This document shows positions 46,999 to 57,735 of a stretch of DNA of 64,000 bases, one piece after another (the first letter of the stretch is position 1; each line of letters opens with the position of its first letter). The notes below the pieces were generated by a model. The model made no database searches. It was not told the DNA's origin and saw only the letters and a list, made by a program, of their open reading frames with translations. This DNA comes from Vibrio sonorensis (GTDB lineage: Bacteria; Pseudomonadota; Gammaproteobacteria; Enterobacterales; Vibrionaceae). Both the position numbers and the translations under genes were made by a program. Location: contig NZ_LJJE01000069.1 of assembly GCF_001854765.1 (NCBI RefSeq), forward strand, positions 1 through 64,000. The letters run 5' to 3'.

Positions 46999-48384
46999 AT
47001 GACAAACACACTACGTCACCTCGACAGAGATTTTTGGTCTAAATTGGTCTCTATTGGATTCCCAGTGTCTTTGCAGTCAGCGATGTTCTCTCTTTTGGGT
47101 GTTGTCGATATATTTATGGTGGGGCAGTTAGGCGAAGCTGCCACTGCCGCTGTCGGGGTTGGAAATCGAGTCTTCTTTTTCAATCTCGTGGTTATTTTCG
47201 GAGTAAGCAGTGCGGTTAGCGTGCTAGCTTCTCAATATTATGGTGCAAAAAACAACACTGGAATTCGCGTAACATTAGCACAGTCGTGGATAGCAGCCTT
47301 ACTCGTTACCACTCCATTTTGCATACTCTATCTAGTCGCCCCCCAAAGCGTGGTCTCACTTGCCTCAGACGATGTGCAATATCTGCCTCTAGCTTCTGAA
47401 TATCTGCTATTAACTGGTGCAAGTCTTTTTCTTACGGTTGCCGTCGTACCGCTTGAAAGTACCCTACGTGCCGTGGGTATTGCCAAGATGCCCACTTATG
47501 TAAGCTTGGTCACCATAGTCGTCAACGTTATTTTAAATGCGTTACTCATATTTGGCATGTTTGGCTTCCCAGAGCTTGGCGTAGCTGGAGCGGCGATTGG
47601 TACTAGCCTATCTAGACTGTTTCAAACCATTACCTTGTTCTACATCGCTCGTAAAAATCAGCTATGGCTGTTTCCCACGTTAAGTGACTTAGAATTAGGG
47701 CGCAAAGTAGCAAACCTTAAACGCTACATTAAAATCGCCGCCCCAATGTGTCTACAAACCACCTTTTGGGGCGCAGGAACAATGATGTATAACATTATTA
47801 TTGGTCAGCTTGGCGTCACTTCACTGGCAACTATCTCTTTGCTCTTGCCTATCGAAGGTGTCCTTATCTCAGCCTTTCTCGGTTTTTCCGTGGCAGCTTC
47901 AATTATCTTAGGTAATGAAATTGGTGCAAAACAGTATCAAAGAGTTGAACAAACCGCTTGGTGGTACGTCATTATAAGCACAGGTTTGGCCGCTATTTTG
48001 GCCGTATTTGTACTGGCAAGTACCCCCTATATCGAATACTTGCTTTCAAAGTCAACTCTGACCGATTTAGATACCGCTCTCAATGTTTGCGTCATCATGG
48101 CATTTGGGCTGGTGCTGAAAGTTTTTAATATGGTAGGAATAGGTGGGGTATTAAAAAGTGGTGGCGATATCAATTACACCATTTTTATCGACCTGTTTGG
48201 TCAATGGGGAGTCGGTATTCCACTTGCCTATTACACAGGATTAATACTGGGATGGCCACTTGATTGGGTTTTGAGTGTCATGCTACTTGATGAAGCAGTC
48301 AAAGTCGTGTTACTCACCCAAAGAATCCAATCTAAAAAATGGATTAATAACCTAGTTGAAGATAGCGAAATTATTAACGCGTAA
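46999..48384 (+). CDS. MATE-family multidrug/toxin exporter
   Basis: 461 aa, 12 membrane helices. GAGGAG ribosome site. 'GFPVSLQSAMFSLLGVVDIFMVGQLGEAATAAVGVGNRV' is the N-terminal family signature and 'AAPMCLQTTFWGAGTMMYNIIIGQLG' its repeat in the second half. Sodium- or proton-coupled export of cationic compounds is expected. Monocistronic. Confidence 0.9.
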   Translation: MTNTLRHLDRDFWSKLVSIGFPVSLQSAMFSLLGVVDIFMVGQLGEAATAAVGVGNRVFFFNLVVIFGVSSAVSVLASQYYGAKNNTGIRVTLAQSWIAALLVTTPFCILYLVAPQSVVSLASDDVQYLPLASEYLLLTGASLFLTVAVVPLESTLRAVGIAKMPTYVSLVTIVVNVILNALLIFGMFGFPELGVAGAAIGTSLSRLFQTITLFYIARKNQLWLFPTLSDLELGRKVANLKRYIKIAAPMCLQTTFWGAGTMMYNIIIGQLGVTSLATISLLLPIEGVLISAFLGFSVAASIILGNEIGAKQYQRVEQTAWWYVIISTGLAAILAVFVLASTPYIEYLLSKSTLTDLDTALNVCVIMAFGLVLKVFNMVGIGGVLKSGGDINYTIFIDLFGQWGVGIPLAYYTGLILGWPLDWVLSVMLLDEAVKVVLLTQRIQSKKWINNLVEDSEIINA

Positions 48385-48396
48385 CAGAACTCACAC

Positions 48397-48431
48397 CGGG
48401 GACGTTGAGCAAACCCAGTTCTTCGTCCCCG
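48397..48431 (+). terminator. Possible terminator after the MATE gene
   Basis: CGGGGACG / CGTCCCCG stem with a long 19-base loop, followed by a weak T-containing stretch. It lies between convergent genes. Confidence 0.5.
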
Positions 48432-48434
48432 ACT

Positions 48435-49967
48435 CTATTTCACCCCAAACGTTTTGCCTAACCCGGCTAACGAATCGATCTTATCTGTAATTTCTCCACT
48501 CTCATCACTGACTATATCTGCTTGCTTGGCATTGTCTTGTGAAGAATCATTAATATTCACTATGTTTCGGCTTATTTCGTGTGATACTAGGCTTTGTTCT
48601 TCCGCTGCGCTGGAAATCTGCATCGCTAAACCAGAAATATCATCAATGTGCTCGGTAACGCGATTGACAGCTTCTTGAGAACTCTGCGCTTGTTCTACAC
48701 AATTCTCTACCGCCGTCATTTCTTTTGTCATGGCTTCAACCCATGATTTTAGAGTGGTTTGAATTTCACTAATCGAAGTTTGAATTTGCTCAGTTGCATC
48801 GTTTGTACGACTCGATAACTGTCTCACCTCATCGGCAACCACCGCAAACCCTCTTCCGTGCTCACCCGCCCTCGCCGCTTCAATTGCAGCATTTAGTGCC
48901 AGTAAATTGGTTTGCTCAGCGATCCCTTTGATTTCATCCATGATCCCACCGATCTTTTCGGCTTCCTCGGTCAACTCACCTGCCGATTGAGATGATTGTT
49001 CAATTTCAGTCGAAAGTTCCTGAATAGTCTGCATCGTTTGCTGCATTAATTTGTTTGCATCGTCGCACTCTTTATTCGCTTGAGCGACTCGTTGCGAAGT
49101 GGTTGTCGTACTTTGTGCAACTTCGTCAATCGTTGAAACCATTTCTCCTACCGCTGTAGAGACTTGAATAAGCTCTGCTGCTTCTTTCTCGACGCCTTGC
49201 TTGGTGGAACTCGCCGCCCCTTTGAGACTGTTAGCACTGGTTTGTAAGTCCGTGCAACTGTCAGTGATTCTTCCCACTATAGTTCTCAGCTTGCCCTGTT
49301 GAATTTTTAAATGAAAATCTGCATGGCTGTAGGGTTCGTGTCCACTGTACACAAACCTAGATACACTATCGTAGTCAGAAGCTAATTTTGCATAAAAACC
49401 GGGCGCTTTCAGCAGCTCCGAATAAAACATGAGAAACGGCAATAAAGGTAGGCCAAGTGCCAACCAAGAGTAGTAAAATGTCCCGACAATTAATGCGATA
49501 CTCAGTATTGCAAAGACGATAAGTCTGCGACTAAATGCTGAGAAAATAGGAACAATACGCTTGCCAGAATTGACCTTTTTATACAGCTCTGAGGCTTGTG
49601 ATTTGATATTAGCATCGAGTGGAAGACGGACCGATTGGTAGCCAATGACTTTCCCTTGTTTAAAAATCGGAGTAACAAAAGCATCAACCCAATAGTAACG
49701 ACCGTCTTTGCATCGATTTTTTACCGCTCCTCGCCATGAATGTCCCGCTTGAAGGTTTGACCAAAGGTCTTTAAAGGCCGCTTTTGGCATATCGGGATGG
49801 CGAACCAAGTTGTGATTTTTTCCAACCAACTCTTCGAGCAGAAAGCCAGATACTCTCGAAAAGGCTGGATTGGCGTATGTTATCACTCCACGTAAATCGG
49901 TAGTAGAAACTAGCTCTTCCTCGAATAGAACTTCTTCGTCAATAATGGTTTGATTTCGTCTTCCCAT
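48435..49967 (-). CDS. PAS-domain chemoreceptor (Aer-like)
   Basis: 510 aa. N-terminal PAS domain at residues 10-115 ('[22 protein letters not shown]', '[13 protein letters not shown]', '[23 protein letters not shown]'), the Aer pattern that binds FAD. A hydrophobic hairpin at about 150-185 anchors it in the membrane with no periplasmic domain. The signalling domain with tip '[24 protein letters not shown]' ends the protein. It should sense redox state or oxygen and drive energy taxis. Confidence 0.9.
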   Translation of the reverse strand: MGRRNQTIIDEEVLFEEELVSTTDLRGVITYANPAFSRVSGFLLEELVGKNHNLVRHPDMPKAAFKDLWSNLQAGHSWRGAVKNRCKDGRYYWVDAFVTPIFKQGKVIGYQSVRLPLDANIKSQASELYKKVNSGKRIVPIFSAFSRRLIVFAILSIALIVGTFYYSWLALGLPLLPFLMFYSELLKAPGFYAKLASDYDSVSRFVYSGHEPYSHADFHLKIQQGKLRTIVGRITDSCTDLQTSANSLKGAASSTKQGVEKEAAELIQVSTAVGEMVSTIDEVAQSTTTTSQRVAQANKECDDANKLMQQTMQTIQELSTEIEQSSQSAGELTEEAEKIGGIMDEIKGIAEQTNLLALNAAIEAARAGEHGRGFAVVADEVRQLSSRTNDATEQIQTSISEIQTTLKSWVEAMTKEMTAVENCVEQAQSSQEAVNRVTEHIDDISGLAMQISSAAEEQSLVSHEISRNIVNINDSSQDNAKQADIVSDESGEITDKIDSLAGLGKTFGVK

Positions 49968-50873
49968 TTTGTTTCCTTAGGTCCCACATACGGACTCGCT
50001 ATTTGGGTAAGAACAGCAATGACAACACAACAATACTTTTCATAAATTAGTATAGATTAGCGTTTGTTAAAGTTGTAAATCGCGATCAGCAAAAAAGTGG
50101 TAATTTCCAACAATTTACCCATTGACGAACTTGAGAGTGACGAAGTGGAGAGAAGCTGTATGTGATAGCTCATTAATAACGAGTTTAGTTATCATTATTA
50201 ATGATTCAAAAAACCTAAACCATACATATAATATTAATGTGCATTTTCAAATGGTTAGCCAACCAGTCACCACAAGCTACTCACTTTTGCGCTTCACATA
50301 ATACAAAAACCACCTATGACTTTCGTTGTTTCTGTTTTTTTTGACGATAATTCATAAAGATATTGAGAAGAGAGACAGAAACTAACGGCCTATGGCGAAT
50401 GTTATGCTAAATCCATATTTATCTGCCTCTCATTGTCAAACCCTAGACTCATCTCACCTAATTTCTGACAGTGTTATCGCTTTGGCAGGTGAAGAATAAA
50501 ACTCAAAATTGAGCCATCGCATCCAGTTAAAAGCATACAGATTTAACATTTATCACCAGCTAACCACCTTTGACCTTTGGCGTATAGATCATTTCTACCT
50601 TGATGTTTTAATGGCATTTAATTCACTTTTTTATTTCGAGTGTAAGCAAAACTTTACTGTTTAATCAACCGGCAAATTAACACGTTATTTACATTGTTAT
50701 TACACTTAAACCACTGGTGATGCCAAAGTTCTGTTTCGTTATCAGGGATATTTGCAGTAGAAGTCAATTATACGGCTCAAGACAGCGACAACTAGACGTC
50801 ATCGATAATGAATTCGGTATTTCCATAGTCAGACAGTGACCGTAATCATTTGCGGTGCGATTAGGAGATCAGT
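49968..50873. other. Long AT-rich intergenic region upstream of the E1/E2 operon
   Basis: About 900 bp without a credible gene: only frames of under 20 codons with poor ribosome sites. One 9-bp inverted repeat (CATTAATAA / TTATTAATG, 50171-50213) is present. The E1-alpha promoter and any sRNA must lie here, but I cannot point to either. Confidence 0.5.
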
Positions 50874-52001
50874 ATGAATGTACAATCTTTACCTATGGTC
50901 CGCTATGTCGACCACCTTGGCAAATTGACTCGCCCTTTACCTGATTGGGCTACCCCAGAGATGCTAATTGGATTTTATAAAGACATGGCGTTAACCCGCG
51001 CTTATGACCACAAAGCGGTCGCACTGCAACGGACAGGCAAACTAGGTACCTATCCTTCACATCTTGGTGCAGAAGCCGTTGGAATAGCTGTTGGGTACGC
51101 CTTATCACACCATGACGTTTTTATTCCTTACTATCGCGACATGCCCGCCATGTGGGTGAGAGGTATCGCAATGGAAAAAAACCTTCAATACTGGGGGGGA
51201 GACGAAAGAGGTAGCCATTTTTCAATCCAACCCAATCAATCAGCCAAAATTCAGGTTGCGCCCTCTCCAGATGAAAAGTGTCGCGACCTCCCTTTTTGTG
51301 TCCCCATTGCTACCCAATGTACTCATGCCGTCGGCGTTGCTTCTGCGTTAAAAATTGAAGGTGACCATCACGCAGCTCTAGTGACATGTGGTGATGGCGC
51401 AACCTCTAAGGGGGATTTTTTAGAATCCATAAACTGTGCAGGGGCATGGAACCTACCATTGGTGTTTGTCGTAAACAACAATCAATGGGCGATTTCCGTA
51501 CCTCGCTCTCTACAGTGCGCCGCCGATTTTCTCTCTGAAAAGGCAAAAGGGGCTGGTATTTCTGGTGTTACTGTCGATGGCAATGATGTTGTTGCAATGT
51601 ACCAAGCAGTAACCACAGCCCTAGATCAAGCACGCAAAGGAAAGGGCCCCACATTAATCGAAGCGGTGAGCTATCGACTTAGTGACCATACAACCGCAGA
51701 CGATGCAACTCGCTACAGAAAACAAGACGAACTCGATACTGCGTGGCAATACGAACCCATTTCACGACTAAAACAGTATCTGCAGGACCAAAAACTATGG
51801 GATGAAAGCCAAGAACAAGATTGGTCACAAGAGTGCAAAGCAATCATCGAAACAGCGGTGGAAAACTACCTATCCCTAGTTCCAGAACCCCCAGAATCCG
51901 GATTCGACTACCTTTATGAATCCTTAACTCCAGATTTGCGCAAACAGCGCGACTATATCATTGGCAAGTCGCTCCGTACTCAAGGAGGCAAACATGGCTG
52001 A
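50874..52001 (+). CDS. 2-oxoacid dehydrogenase E1 component, alpha subunit (branched-chain type)
   Basis: 375 aa; AGGAGA precedes the ATG. Thiamine pyrophosphate site 'CGDGATSKGDFLESINCAGAWNLPLVFVVNNNQWAIS' (GDG..NN motif), substrate channel 'TYPSHLGAEAVGIAVGYAL', 'PYYRDMP', and loop 'YRLSDHTTADDATRYR'. Decarboxylates a 2-oxoacid and passes the acyl group to lipoate on E2. The family includes pyruvate, acetoin and branched-chain enzymes. I favour branched-chain because ETF and valine-degradation genes lie in the same region. It overlaps the E1-beta start by 8 bp. No E3 gene is in the cluster. Confidence 0.85.
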   Translation: MNVQSLPMVRYVDHLGKLTRPLPDWATPEMLIGFYKDMALTRAYDHKAVALQRTGKLGTYPSHLGAEAVGIAVGYALSHHDVFIPYYRDMPAMWVRGIAMEKNLQYWGGDERGSHFSIQPNQSAKIQVAPSPDEKCRDLPFCVPIATQCTHAVGVASALKIEGDHHAALVTCGDGATSKGDFLESINCAGAWNLPLVFVVNNNQWAISVPRSLQCAADFLSEKAKGAGISGVTVDGNDVVAMYQAVTTALDQARKGKGPTLIEAVSYRLSDHTTADDATRYRKQDELDTAWQYEPISRLKQYLQDQKLWDESQEQDWSQECKAIIETAVENYLSLVPEPPESGFDYLYESLTPDLRKQRDYIIGKSLRTQGGKHG

Positions 52002-52977
52002 ACTCACTTTAGTTGAAGCGGTGAACCTCGCACTTCATTACGAAATGGAAAAGGACGAGAAAGTCATTGTTATTGGCGAAGACGTTGGTGATAACGGCGG
52101 CGTGTTTAGAGCAACTGTAGGTTTAAAGGACAAATTTGGATTGCGCAGAGTCATCGACTCACCGCTGGCAGAAGCGCTTATTGGCGGCGTTTCAGTTGGC
52201 ATGGCTACTCAAGGGCTTAAACCTGTCGCTGAATTTCAGTTCCAAGGTTTTGTGTTCCCAGCGCTTGAGCACTTGATTTGTCACGCAGCAAGAATGCGAA
52301 ATCGGACCCGAGGAAGATTGACCTGTCAGGCAGTATTTCGAGCGCCTTTCGGCGGTGGTATCCATGCACCAGAGCATCATTCAGAAAGTGTTGAGGCCCT
52401 TTTTGCCCATATACCGGGCTTTAAAGTGGTCATTCCCTCCTCTCCTCAGCGGGCATACGGCTTTTTACTCGCAGCCATAAGAAGTCCTGATCCCGTGATG
52501 TTTTTTGAACCCAAGAGAATTTATCGCACTGTTAAATCAAACGTAGACGACAATGGCCAAGCCTTACCATTAGATACCTGTTATACGTTAAGAAAAGGGC
52601 GAGACTTAACGCTTGTGACTTGGGGAGCTTGTGTCGTTGAATCCCTGCAGGCTGCAAACACCCTTTCCAAACAAGGAATAGAAACTGAAGTCATTGACCT
52701 TGCGAGTATCAAACCCATTGATATGGCGACAATTTTAAAGTCAATTCAAAAAACAGGGCGTCTTCTTGTCGTGCACGAAGCAAGTAAAAATTGCGGTGTA
52801 GGATCAGAAATTCTTGCACGCGTATGTGAAGAAGCGATGTGCCTTCTAAAAGCGCCGCCCAAACGTTTGACGGGAATGGATACCATAATGCCCTACTATC
52901 GAAACGAAGACCTGTTTCTAATTCAAGAACAAGACATTGTTCTACAAGTAAAAGACATGATGGAGGGCTGGCTATGA
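51994..52977 (+). CDS. 2-oxoacid dehydrogenase E1 component, beta subunit
   Basis: 327 aa from the ATG at 51994 with AAGGAGG upstream. Family marks are 'VIGEDVGDNGGVFRATVGL', 'SPLAEALIGGVSVGMA', 'RAPFGGGIHAPEHHSESVEALFAHIPGFKVVIPSSP', 'MFFEPKRIYR' and the C-terminal 'VIDLASIKPID'. It pairs with E1-alpha in an alpha2beta2 enzyme. It is translationally coupled on both sides (8-bp overlap upstream, ATGA overlap with E2 downstream). Confidence 0.9.
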   Translation: MAELTLVEAVNLALHYEMEKDEKVIVIGEDVGDNGGVFRATVGLKDKFGLRRVIDSPLAEALIGGVSVGMATQGLKPVAEFQFQGFVFPALEHLICHAARMRNRTRGRLTCQAVFRAPFGGGIHAPEHHSESVEALFAHIPGFKVVIPSSPQRAYGFLLAAIRSPDPVMFFEPKRIYRTVKSNVDDNGQALPLDTCYTLRKGRDLTLVTWGACVVESLQAANTLSKQGIETEVIDLASIKPIDMATILKSIQKTGRLLVVHEASKNCGVGSEILARVCEEAMCLLKAPPKRLTGMDTIMPYYRNEDLFLIQEQDIVLQVKDMMEGWL

Positions 52978-54100
52978 ATGCATTCGCACTTCCCGATTTA
53001 GGAGAGGGTTTAGCTGAGTCAGAAATTATTAAATGGCACGTCAATGTCGGTGATGCTGTTGAGATAGACCAAATCGTATTGACCGTAGAAACCGCTAAAG
53101 CCGTCGTCGAGGTTCCCGCCCCTTGTACTGGAGTGATCATTAGCCGGCACGGCGAGGTAGGCGACGTGTTAGGCGTGGGTAGTTTACTATTGGAAATTGA
53201 TGACCACACAAACCAAGCTGAAGCCGTCAACAAGTCTGATGCAGCAACAGTTGTCGGTAATGTGGCGGCTCAAAGTTGTGATGTGGATGTCGACCAATTT
53301 TGGGTGGGAAACGACAATGAAATCGATGAGTCTCTCATCAGCGCCCTTCCATCGGCTCGTTTACTAGCGCAAAAATTGGGGGTAGACCTTGGCAAAGTAC
53401 GCGGTTCTGGGCCTGATGGGACAATCCTTGATGCAGACATCTATCGGGAGTGCGACAAGCAAAAACCGGGGACAGAAGTACTAAAAGGCGCTCGGAGAAC
53501 TATGGTTGCGTCCATGGCGGAGTCTCACAAACACGTTGCCGCCGTTACCATCACCGAAGAGGCAGATATCACTGACTGGTTTGGAACTCAGGACATATCA
53601 AGCCGATTGATTGAGGCCATCGTATACGCCTGCCAGGAAGAACCAGCGCTGAACGCGTGGTTTGACGCGCAAACCATGACGCGCTGTGTACACTCTCATG
53701 TGAATATAGCATAGCCGTTGACAGCTCACACGGCCTTTACGTTCCCGTGCTTCGAGCTGCGGACGAATACTCATCCGAACAGATTAGAAAGTGGCTCGAC
53801 AAAACCATTCTAGGGATACGCGAAAGAAAGATAGGCCGCGAGCAACTTCAACATGCCACCATTACCTTATCTAACTTTGGTGCGATTGCTGGTTTGTTCG
53901 CTACGCCTGTTGTAACACCGCCACAAGTAGCCATAGTCGGTGCGGGTAGAATAATGGACAAAGTTCAGATTCGAGAAGGCCAAGTGGTTGCAATCAAATC
54001 ATTACCACTTTCGATAACATTTGATCACCGTGCCTGTACTGGCGGGGAAGCGGCTAGGTTTGTAAAAGCGCTCAGTATGCACCTGCAAAACAAGCGGTAG
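52974..54100 (+). CDS. 2-oxoacid dehydrogenase E2 dihydrolipoyl acyltransferase (frameshifted)
   Basis: Conceptually 375 aa. One lipoyl domain with Lys42 in 'VETAKAVVEV', one peripheral-subunit-binding domain ('SALPSARLLAQKLGVDLGKVRGSGPDGTILDADI'), then the catalytic domain. One missing G near 53708 breaks the frame; restoring it reads 'VNIGIAVDSSHGLYVPVLR'. The active site reads 'FDHRACTGGEAARF': the catalytic His is kept, but the usual HRxxDG aspartate position is Thr. It transfers acyl groups from lipoate to CoA. With E1 it forms a probable branched-chain complex and would need E3 from elsewhere in the genome. Confidence 0.87.
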
Positions 54101-54110
54101 CACAGCATTA

Positions 54111-54132
54111 AAAAGGGGCTTATGCCCCTTTT
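54111..54132. terminator. Bidirectional terminator between E2 and etfA
   Basis: AAAAGGGGC / GCCCCTTTT with a TTAT loop, T-rich on both strands, serving convergent operons. Confidence 0.88.
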
Positions 54133-54150
54133 GTTAATTATCGATATCCG

Positions 54151-55134
54151 TTAACTGTTTATCTCAGGGATCGCCTCTATCAGTTTAGGCATGATATCGA
54201 ACAGGTCTCCAACCAAACCATAGTCTGCAAGTTCAAATATTGGAGCATCTGGATCACTGTTTATCGCCACGATGACACCTGAGTCTTTCATTCCCGCTAA
54301 ATGTTGAATTGCACCAGAAATTCCCACTGCAATATAGAGCTCAGGGGAAACCACTTTACCAGTCTGCCCGACTTGATAGTCGTTGGAAATGTAGCCTGCA
54401 TCTACCGCAGCCCTAGACGCACCCACGGCACCTCCCAGTTTATCTGCCAACTTCTCCACCAAGTTAAACTGCTCTTTACTGCCTAATCCACGCCCACCTG
54501 AAACAACCACTTTTGCCGTAATTAAATCAGGCCGTTCAGAAATGCTTGCTTGTTTGGTGACTTGCCTTGTCATAGATGACTCATATACACATTCAAGCAC
54601 CTTAACTGGGCACTGCTCTTGTTCGGTTAACGAAACAAAGCTAGTCGAGCGAACTGTAAACACTTGATGCTTATCTTCACTTGTAACTTTTTCAAGCGCA
54701 TTTCCCGCGTATATGGGCCGTACATAGGTATTCTTATCCAAAATTTGTAAAACATCGGATATCTGCCCCACGTCGAGCAAGGCTGCAACTCTGGGCAGTA
54801 GGTCTTTTCCAAAGGTCGTAGAACAGCAAAGTACATGGCTATAATTTCTCGCCACATCAACAACAACTTTAGACACATTTTCTGCAAGCTGCATGCCATA
54901 CTGGGGGCTGTTTACCTGTATAACTTCATCAACACCTCGTATTTTCGAGGCTTGCACGGCGACGGTATCTTCCAACTCAGTGCCAGTATCGTCATTGTAT
55001 CCAATCACGAGAACACTGACTTCTATGTCTTTATCGATAGTCAACGCTGCTGAAACGGCTTTTTGTGTGTGATTAAACAAAGTGTGGTTATCGTGCTCTG
55101 CAATAACCAAAGCTCTAGGTTTGGTGGTTTCCAT
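54151..55134 (-). CDS. etfA: Electron transfer flavoprotein alpha subunit
   Basis: 327 aa from the ATG at 55134 (AAGGAG upstream; GTG one codon earlier is weaker). The C-terminal FAD domain is complete: 'VVVSGGRGLGSKEQF', 'VGASRAAVDAGY', 'QVGQTGKVVSPELYIAVGISGAIQHLAGM', 'NSDPDAPIFELADYGLVGDLF'. With EtfB it carries electrons from acyl-CoA dehydrogenases to ETF-QO. It follows etfB by 10 bp. Confidence 0.95.
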   Translation of the reverse strand: METTKPRALVIAEHDNHTLFNHTQKAVSAALTIDKDIEVSVLVIGYNDDTGTELEDTVAVQASKIRGVDEVIQVNSPQYGMQLAENVSKVVVDVARNYSHVLCCSTTFGKDLLPRVAALLDVGQISDVLQILDKNTYVRPIYAGNALEKVTSEDKHQVFTVRSTSFVSLTEQEQCPVKVLECVYESSMTRQVTKQASISERPDLITAKVVVSGGRGLGSKEQFNLVEKLADKLGGAVGASRAAVDAGYISNDYQVGQTGKVVSPELYIAVGISGAIQHLAGMKDSGVIVAINSDPDAPIFELADYGLVGDLFDIMPKLIEAIPEINS

Positions 55135-55144
55135 CACTTGCTCC

Positions 55145-55897
55145 TTAGCTAAACAGCTCTGAGCGACTTTTCAGCGCTTCTACCAGTTGGTCAACACTCT
55201 CAACTTTCACCCCTCCACTCCTTTGTGGTGGTGGTATGACTTCAAGTACCCTTTGTGATTGTGTTATCACCACTTTAAGGTCTTCAGGCGTAAGAGTATC
55301 GAGAGGTTTGCTTTTCGCTTTCATAATGTTTGGCAATGTTGGATAGCGCGGCTCGTTTAACCTCAGATCGGTGCTAACGACCGCAGGTAGTTCTATCGCC
55401 AACTCTTCTAACCCATCATCCACTTCTCTTGTCACTTTCGCCCAGCCGTCTGAAACTGCAAGGTTTGAAGCAAACGTTGCTTGTGGTCGATTCATTAGTG
55501 CCGCCAACATTTGTGCAGTCTGATTATTGTCGCTATCAATAGATTGCTTACCCATTAATATCAATTGTGCTTTTTCTCTATCATTCACTGCTTTTAAGAG
55601 TTTGGCGATATTTAGCGGCTCAAGTTTTAAATCACATTCAATGTGAATTGCTCTGTCAGCCCCAAGTGCTAGAGCTGTTCGCAGTTGTTCCTGTACTTCT
55701 AACGACCCTATACTTACAACAACGATTTCTTGTGCTATGTTCCGCTCTTTGAGTCTTATCGCTTCTTCTAGTGCAATTTCGCAAAACGGGTTAATCACCA
55801 TCTTCATGTTTTGCTGAACAACATCAGTGTTATCCTTATTAATCCTTACTTTTGAGTAAGGGTCTATCACGCGTTTAATGGAAACTAATATTTTCAT
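55145..55897 (-). CDS. etfB: Electron transfer flavoprotein beta subunit
   Basis: 250 aa from the ATG at 55897, preceded by GGAGGGG. '[20 protein letters not shown]', '[16 protein letters not shown]' and '[13 protein letters not shown]' belong to the AMP-binding beta subunit; '[30 protein letters not shown]' is the ETF-beta signature that contacts acyl-CoA dehydrogenases. It is divergent from the ETF-QO gene across a gap with a LiuR-like palindrome. Confidence 0.95.
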   Translation of the reverse strand: MKILVSIKRVIDPYSKVRINKDNTDVVQQNMKMVINPFCEIALEEAIRLKERNIAQEIVVVSIGSLEVQEQLRTALALGADRAIHIECDLKLEPLNIAKLLKAVNDREKAQLILMGKQSIDSDNNQTAQMLAALMNRPQATFASNLAVSDGWAKVTREVDDGLEELAIELPAVVSTDLRLNEPRYPTLPNIMKAKSKPLDTLTPEDLKVVITQSQRVLEVIPPPQRSGGVKVESVDQLVEALKSRSELFS

Positions 55898-56007
55898 TGT
55901 CCCCTCCCCTTTACGCACCTACGGCACACAATCACTGCTTAACCTTTCGTTAAGTCAATGAACAGGTCGTATAAACACTTAACATATATAGTTTGAGACT
56001 AGCTTAG

Positions 56008-56023
56008 TTTACGTTTACGTCAA
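56008..56023. promoter_or_regulatory. LiuR-like operator between etfB and the ETF-QO gene
   Basis: TTTACGTTTACGTCAA is an inverted repeat (TTTACGT / ACGTCAA, six of seven pairs). It resembles the motif of LiuR, the MerR-type regulator of branched-chain amino-acid degradation. It lies in the divergent 173-bp gap and could control both directions. Confidence 0.55.
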
Positions 56024-56070
56024 CTGGACTATATTTATAGTTATCCTTATCAGTAAAAGCAGGTGTACAG

Positions 56071-57735
56071 ATGAAACGGGAACGTATGGAGTTCGACGTA
56101 GTAGTTGTAGGAGCCGGACCTGCGGGGCTAACAGCGGCGATAAAGCTCGCACAGTTGTCAAAGGAGCACCAACTTTCGCTGTCGATATGCGTCCTCGATA
56201 AGGCCAGTGAAATTGGTGGACACATCGTTTCTGGATCATTGGTAGAGTCTAGAGCTCTTGACGAGTTACTACCTAACTGGCACCAAGCCGATGCCGTTAA
56301 CGCAGTACACGCCAACACCGAAGCCTTGGTCTATTTACACAACCAAAATCGCTGCACTGCAGTTCCCAACTGTTTTACCCCCCCCTCGCTTAAAAACCCA
56401 AATAGTTATTTGCTCAGCTTGTCATCATTGTGTCGCTGGTTGGGTGAACAAGCCGAATCGTTGGGCGTCAATGTGTTTGCGGGTTTCGCTGCACAAGACT
56501 TGTTATGGGGAGAATCTCAAAGAGTCGACGGCATAATCACCAAAGATATTGGCGTTAATGAAAAAGGCGAGCACAAGCCCAACTTTCAAGCGGGACTTGA
56601 ACTAGCAGCCAAATACACCATTTTTTCAGAAGGTTGTCGTGGGCACTTGGGCAAAAAGCTCATTGAACACTTTGCGCTAGACAAGGGGTGTACCGCTCAG
56701 CATTATGCGCTGGGAATCAAGGAGGTGTGGCAGCTACCTGAAGACGCTACAGAGTTTAACGAGGGTTCAATCTTACACACCATCGGTTGGCCTTTAAATG
56801 AAAGTGGCACAACTGGCGGTGGCTTTCTCTACCATATGGCTAATCACCAAGTTAGCTTAGGCTTAATCGTCGATCTTAGTTACCACAACACCTATTTAGA
56901 CCCATTTATGGAGTTCCAAAAATTCAAACACCACCCCATTATTGCCAGACTTTTATCTCAAGGGGAGAGAATTGCCTTTGGGGCAAGAGCCATTACAAAA
57001 GGAGGCCTTTATTCTTTACCCAAACAGAGCTTCCCCGGAGGTGTGGTTGTAGGATGTGATGCAGGGACACTTAACCCCGCCAAAATTAAAGGTGTACACT
57101 GTGCAATCAAATCGGCCTGTTTGGCAGCAGAATCTATCGTAGAAGCACTAAAGAGCGACGAACAATGCGATACGCCCGATTACGATAAGCACTTTAAGAA
57201 CTCGTGGCTTTACCGCGAATTGAAACAAAGCCAGAACTTTACTGGCACCATCCACAAATTTGGAACATTATTTGGCGGAGCACTCAACTTTGCAGAGCAG
57301 CGTCTGCTCCCACTGTTACCTAACGGAGAACCTATTTGGTCAATAAAGGCCCCGAAAGCAGATTACTTACACCTTCGCGGGAAAGATCGTTGTCACCCGA
57401 TCCACTATGGAAAGCCCGATGGTGTGCTCTCATTCGACAGGCCTTCATCGCTTTACCTTTCCGCCACCCAGCACGTCGAGGACCAACCCAATCATTTACA
57501 CTTAACAGATCATCAATTGCCTATATCCACACACCTTTCATTTTTTGATGAACCCAGCCAACGCTATTGTCCCGCAGGGGTTTATGAAGTAATAGATAAG
57601 GATAATAACCCTCGCTTTCAGATTAATTCCGCCAATTGCCTTCATTGTAAAACCTGCGATATTAAAGACCCTTCACAAAATATCGAGTGGACACCCCCAG
57701 AGAGTGGCGGTGGTCCAAACTATCGCAATACTTAA
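56071..57735 (+). CDS. Electron transfer flavoprotein-ubiquinone oxidoreductase
   Basis: 554 aa. N-terminal FAD motif 'VVVVGAGPAGLTAAIKLAQL', 'EIGGHIVSGSLVESRALDELLP', 'VVVGCDAGTLNPAKIKGVHCAIKSACLAAESI'. The C-terminal 4Fe-4S ligands are the Cys of 'RYCPAGVYE' and the three of 'CLHCKTCDIKDP'. A membrane-surface enzyme, it passes electrons from reduced ETF to quinone. Full length for the bacterial family. Its stop overlaps that of the convergent MarR gene by a few bases. Confidence 0.95.
   Translation: MKRERMEFDVVVVGAGPAGLTAAIKLAQLSKEHQLSLSICVLDKASEIGGHIVSGSLVESRALDELLPNWHQADAVNAVHANTEALVYLHNQNRCTAVPNCFTPPSLKNPNSYLLSLSSLCRWLGEQAESLGVNVFAGFAAQDLLWGESQRVDGIITKDIGVNEKGEHKPNFQAGLELAAKYTIFSEGCRGHLGKKLIEHFALDKGCTAQHYALGIKEVWQLPEDATEFNEGSILHTIGWPLNESGTTGGGFLYHMANHQVSLGLIVDLSYHNTYLDPFMEFQKFKHHPIIARLLSQGERIAFGARAITKGGLYSLPKQSFPGGVVVGCDAGTLNPAKIKGVHCAIKSACLAAESIVEALKSDEQCDTPDYDKHFKNSWLYRELKQSQNFTGTIHKFGTLFGGALNFAEQRLLPLLPNGEPIWSIKAPKADYLHLRGKDRCHPIHYGKPDGVLSFDRPSSLYLSATQHVEDQPNHLHLTDHQLPISTHLSFFDEPSQRYCPAGVYEVIDKDNNPRFQINSANCLHCKTCDIKDPSQNIEWTPPESGGGPNYRNT

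Noticed and set aside
50171..50213. Inverted repeat CATTAATAA / TTATTAATG as an operator
   Set aside because: Arms are only A and T apart from the outer base, the spacing is 25 bp and it is 660 bp from the nearest start codon. Chance in an AT-rich gap is likely.
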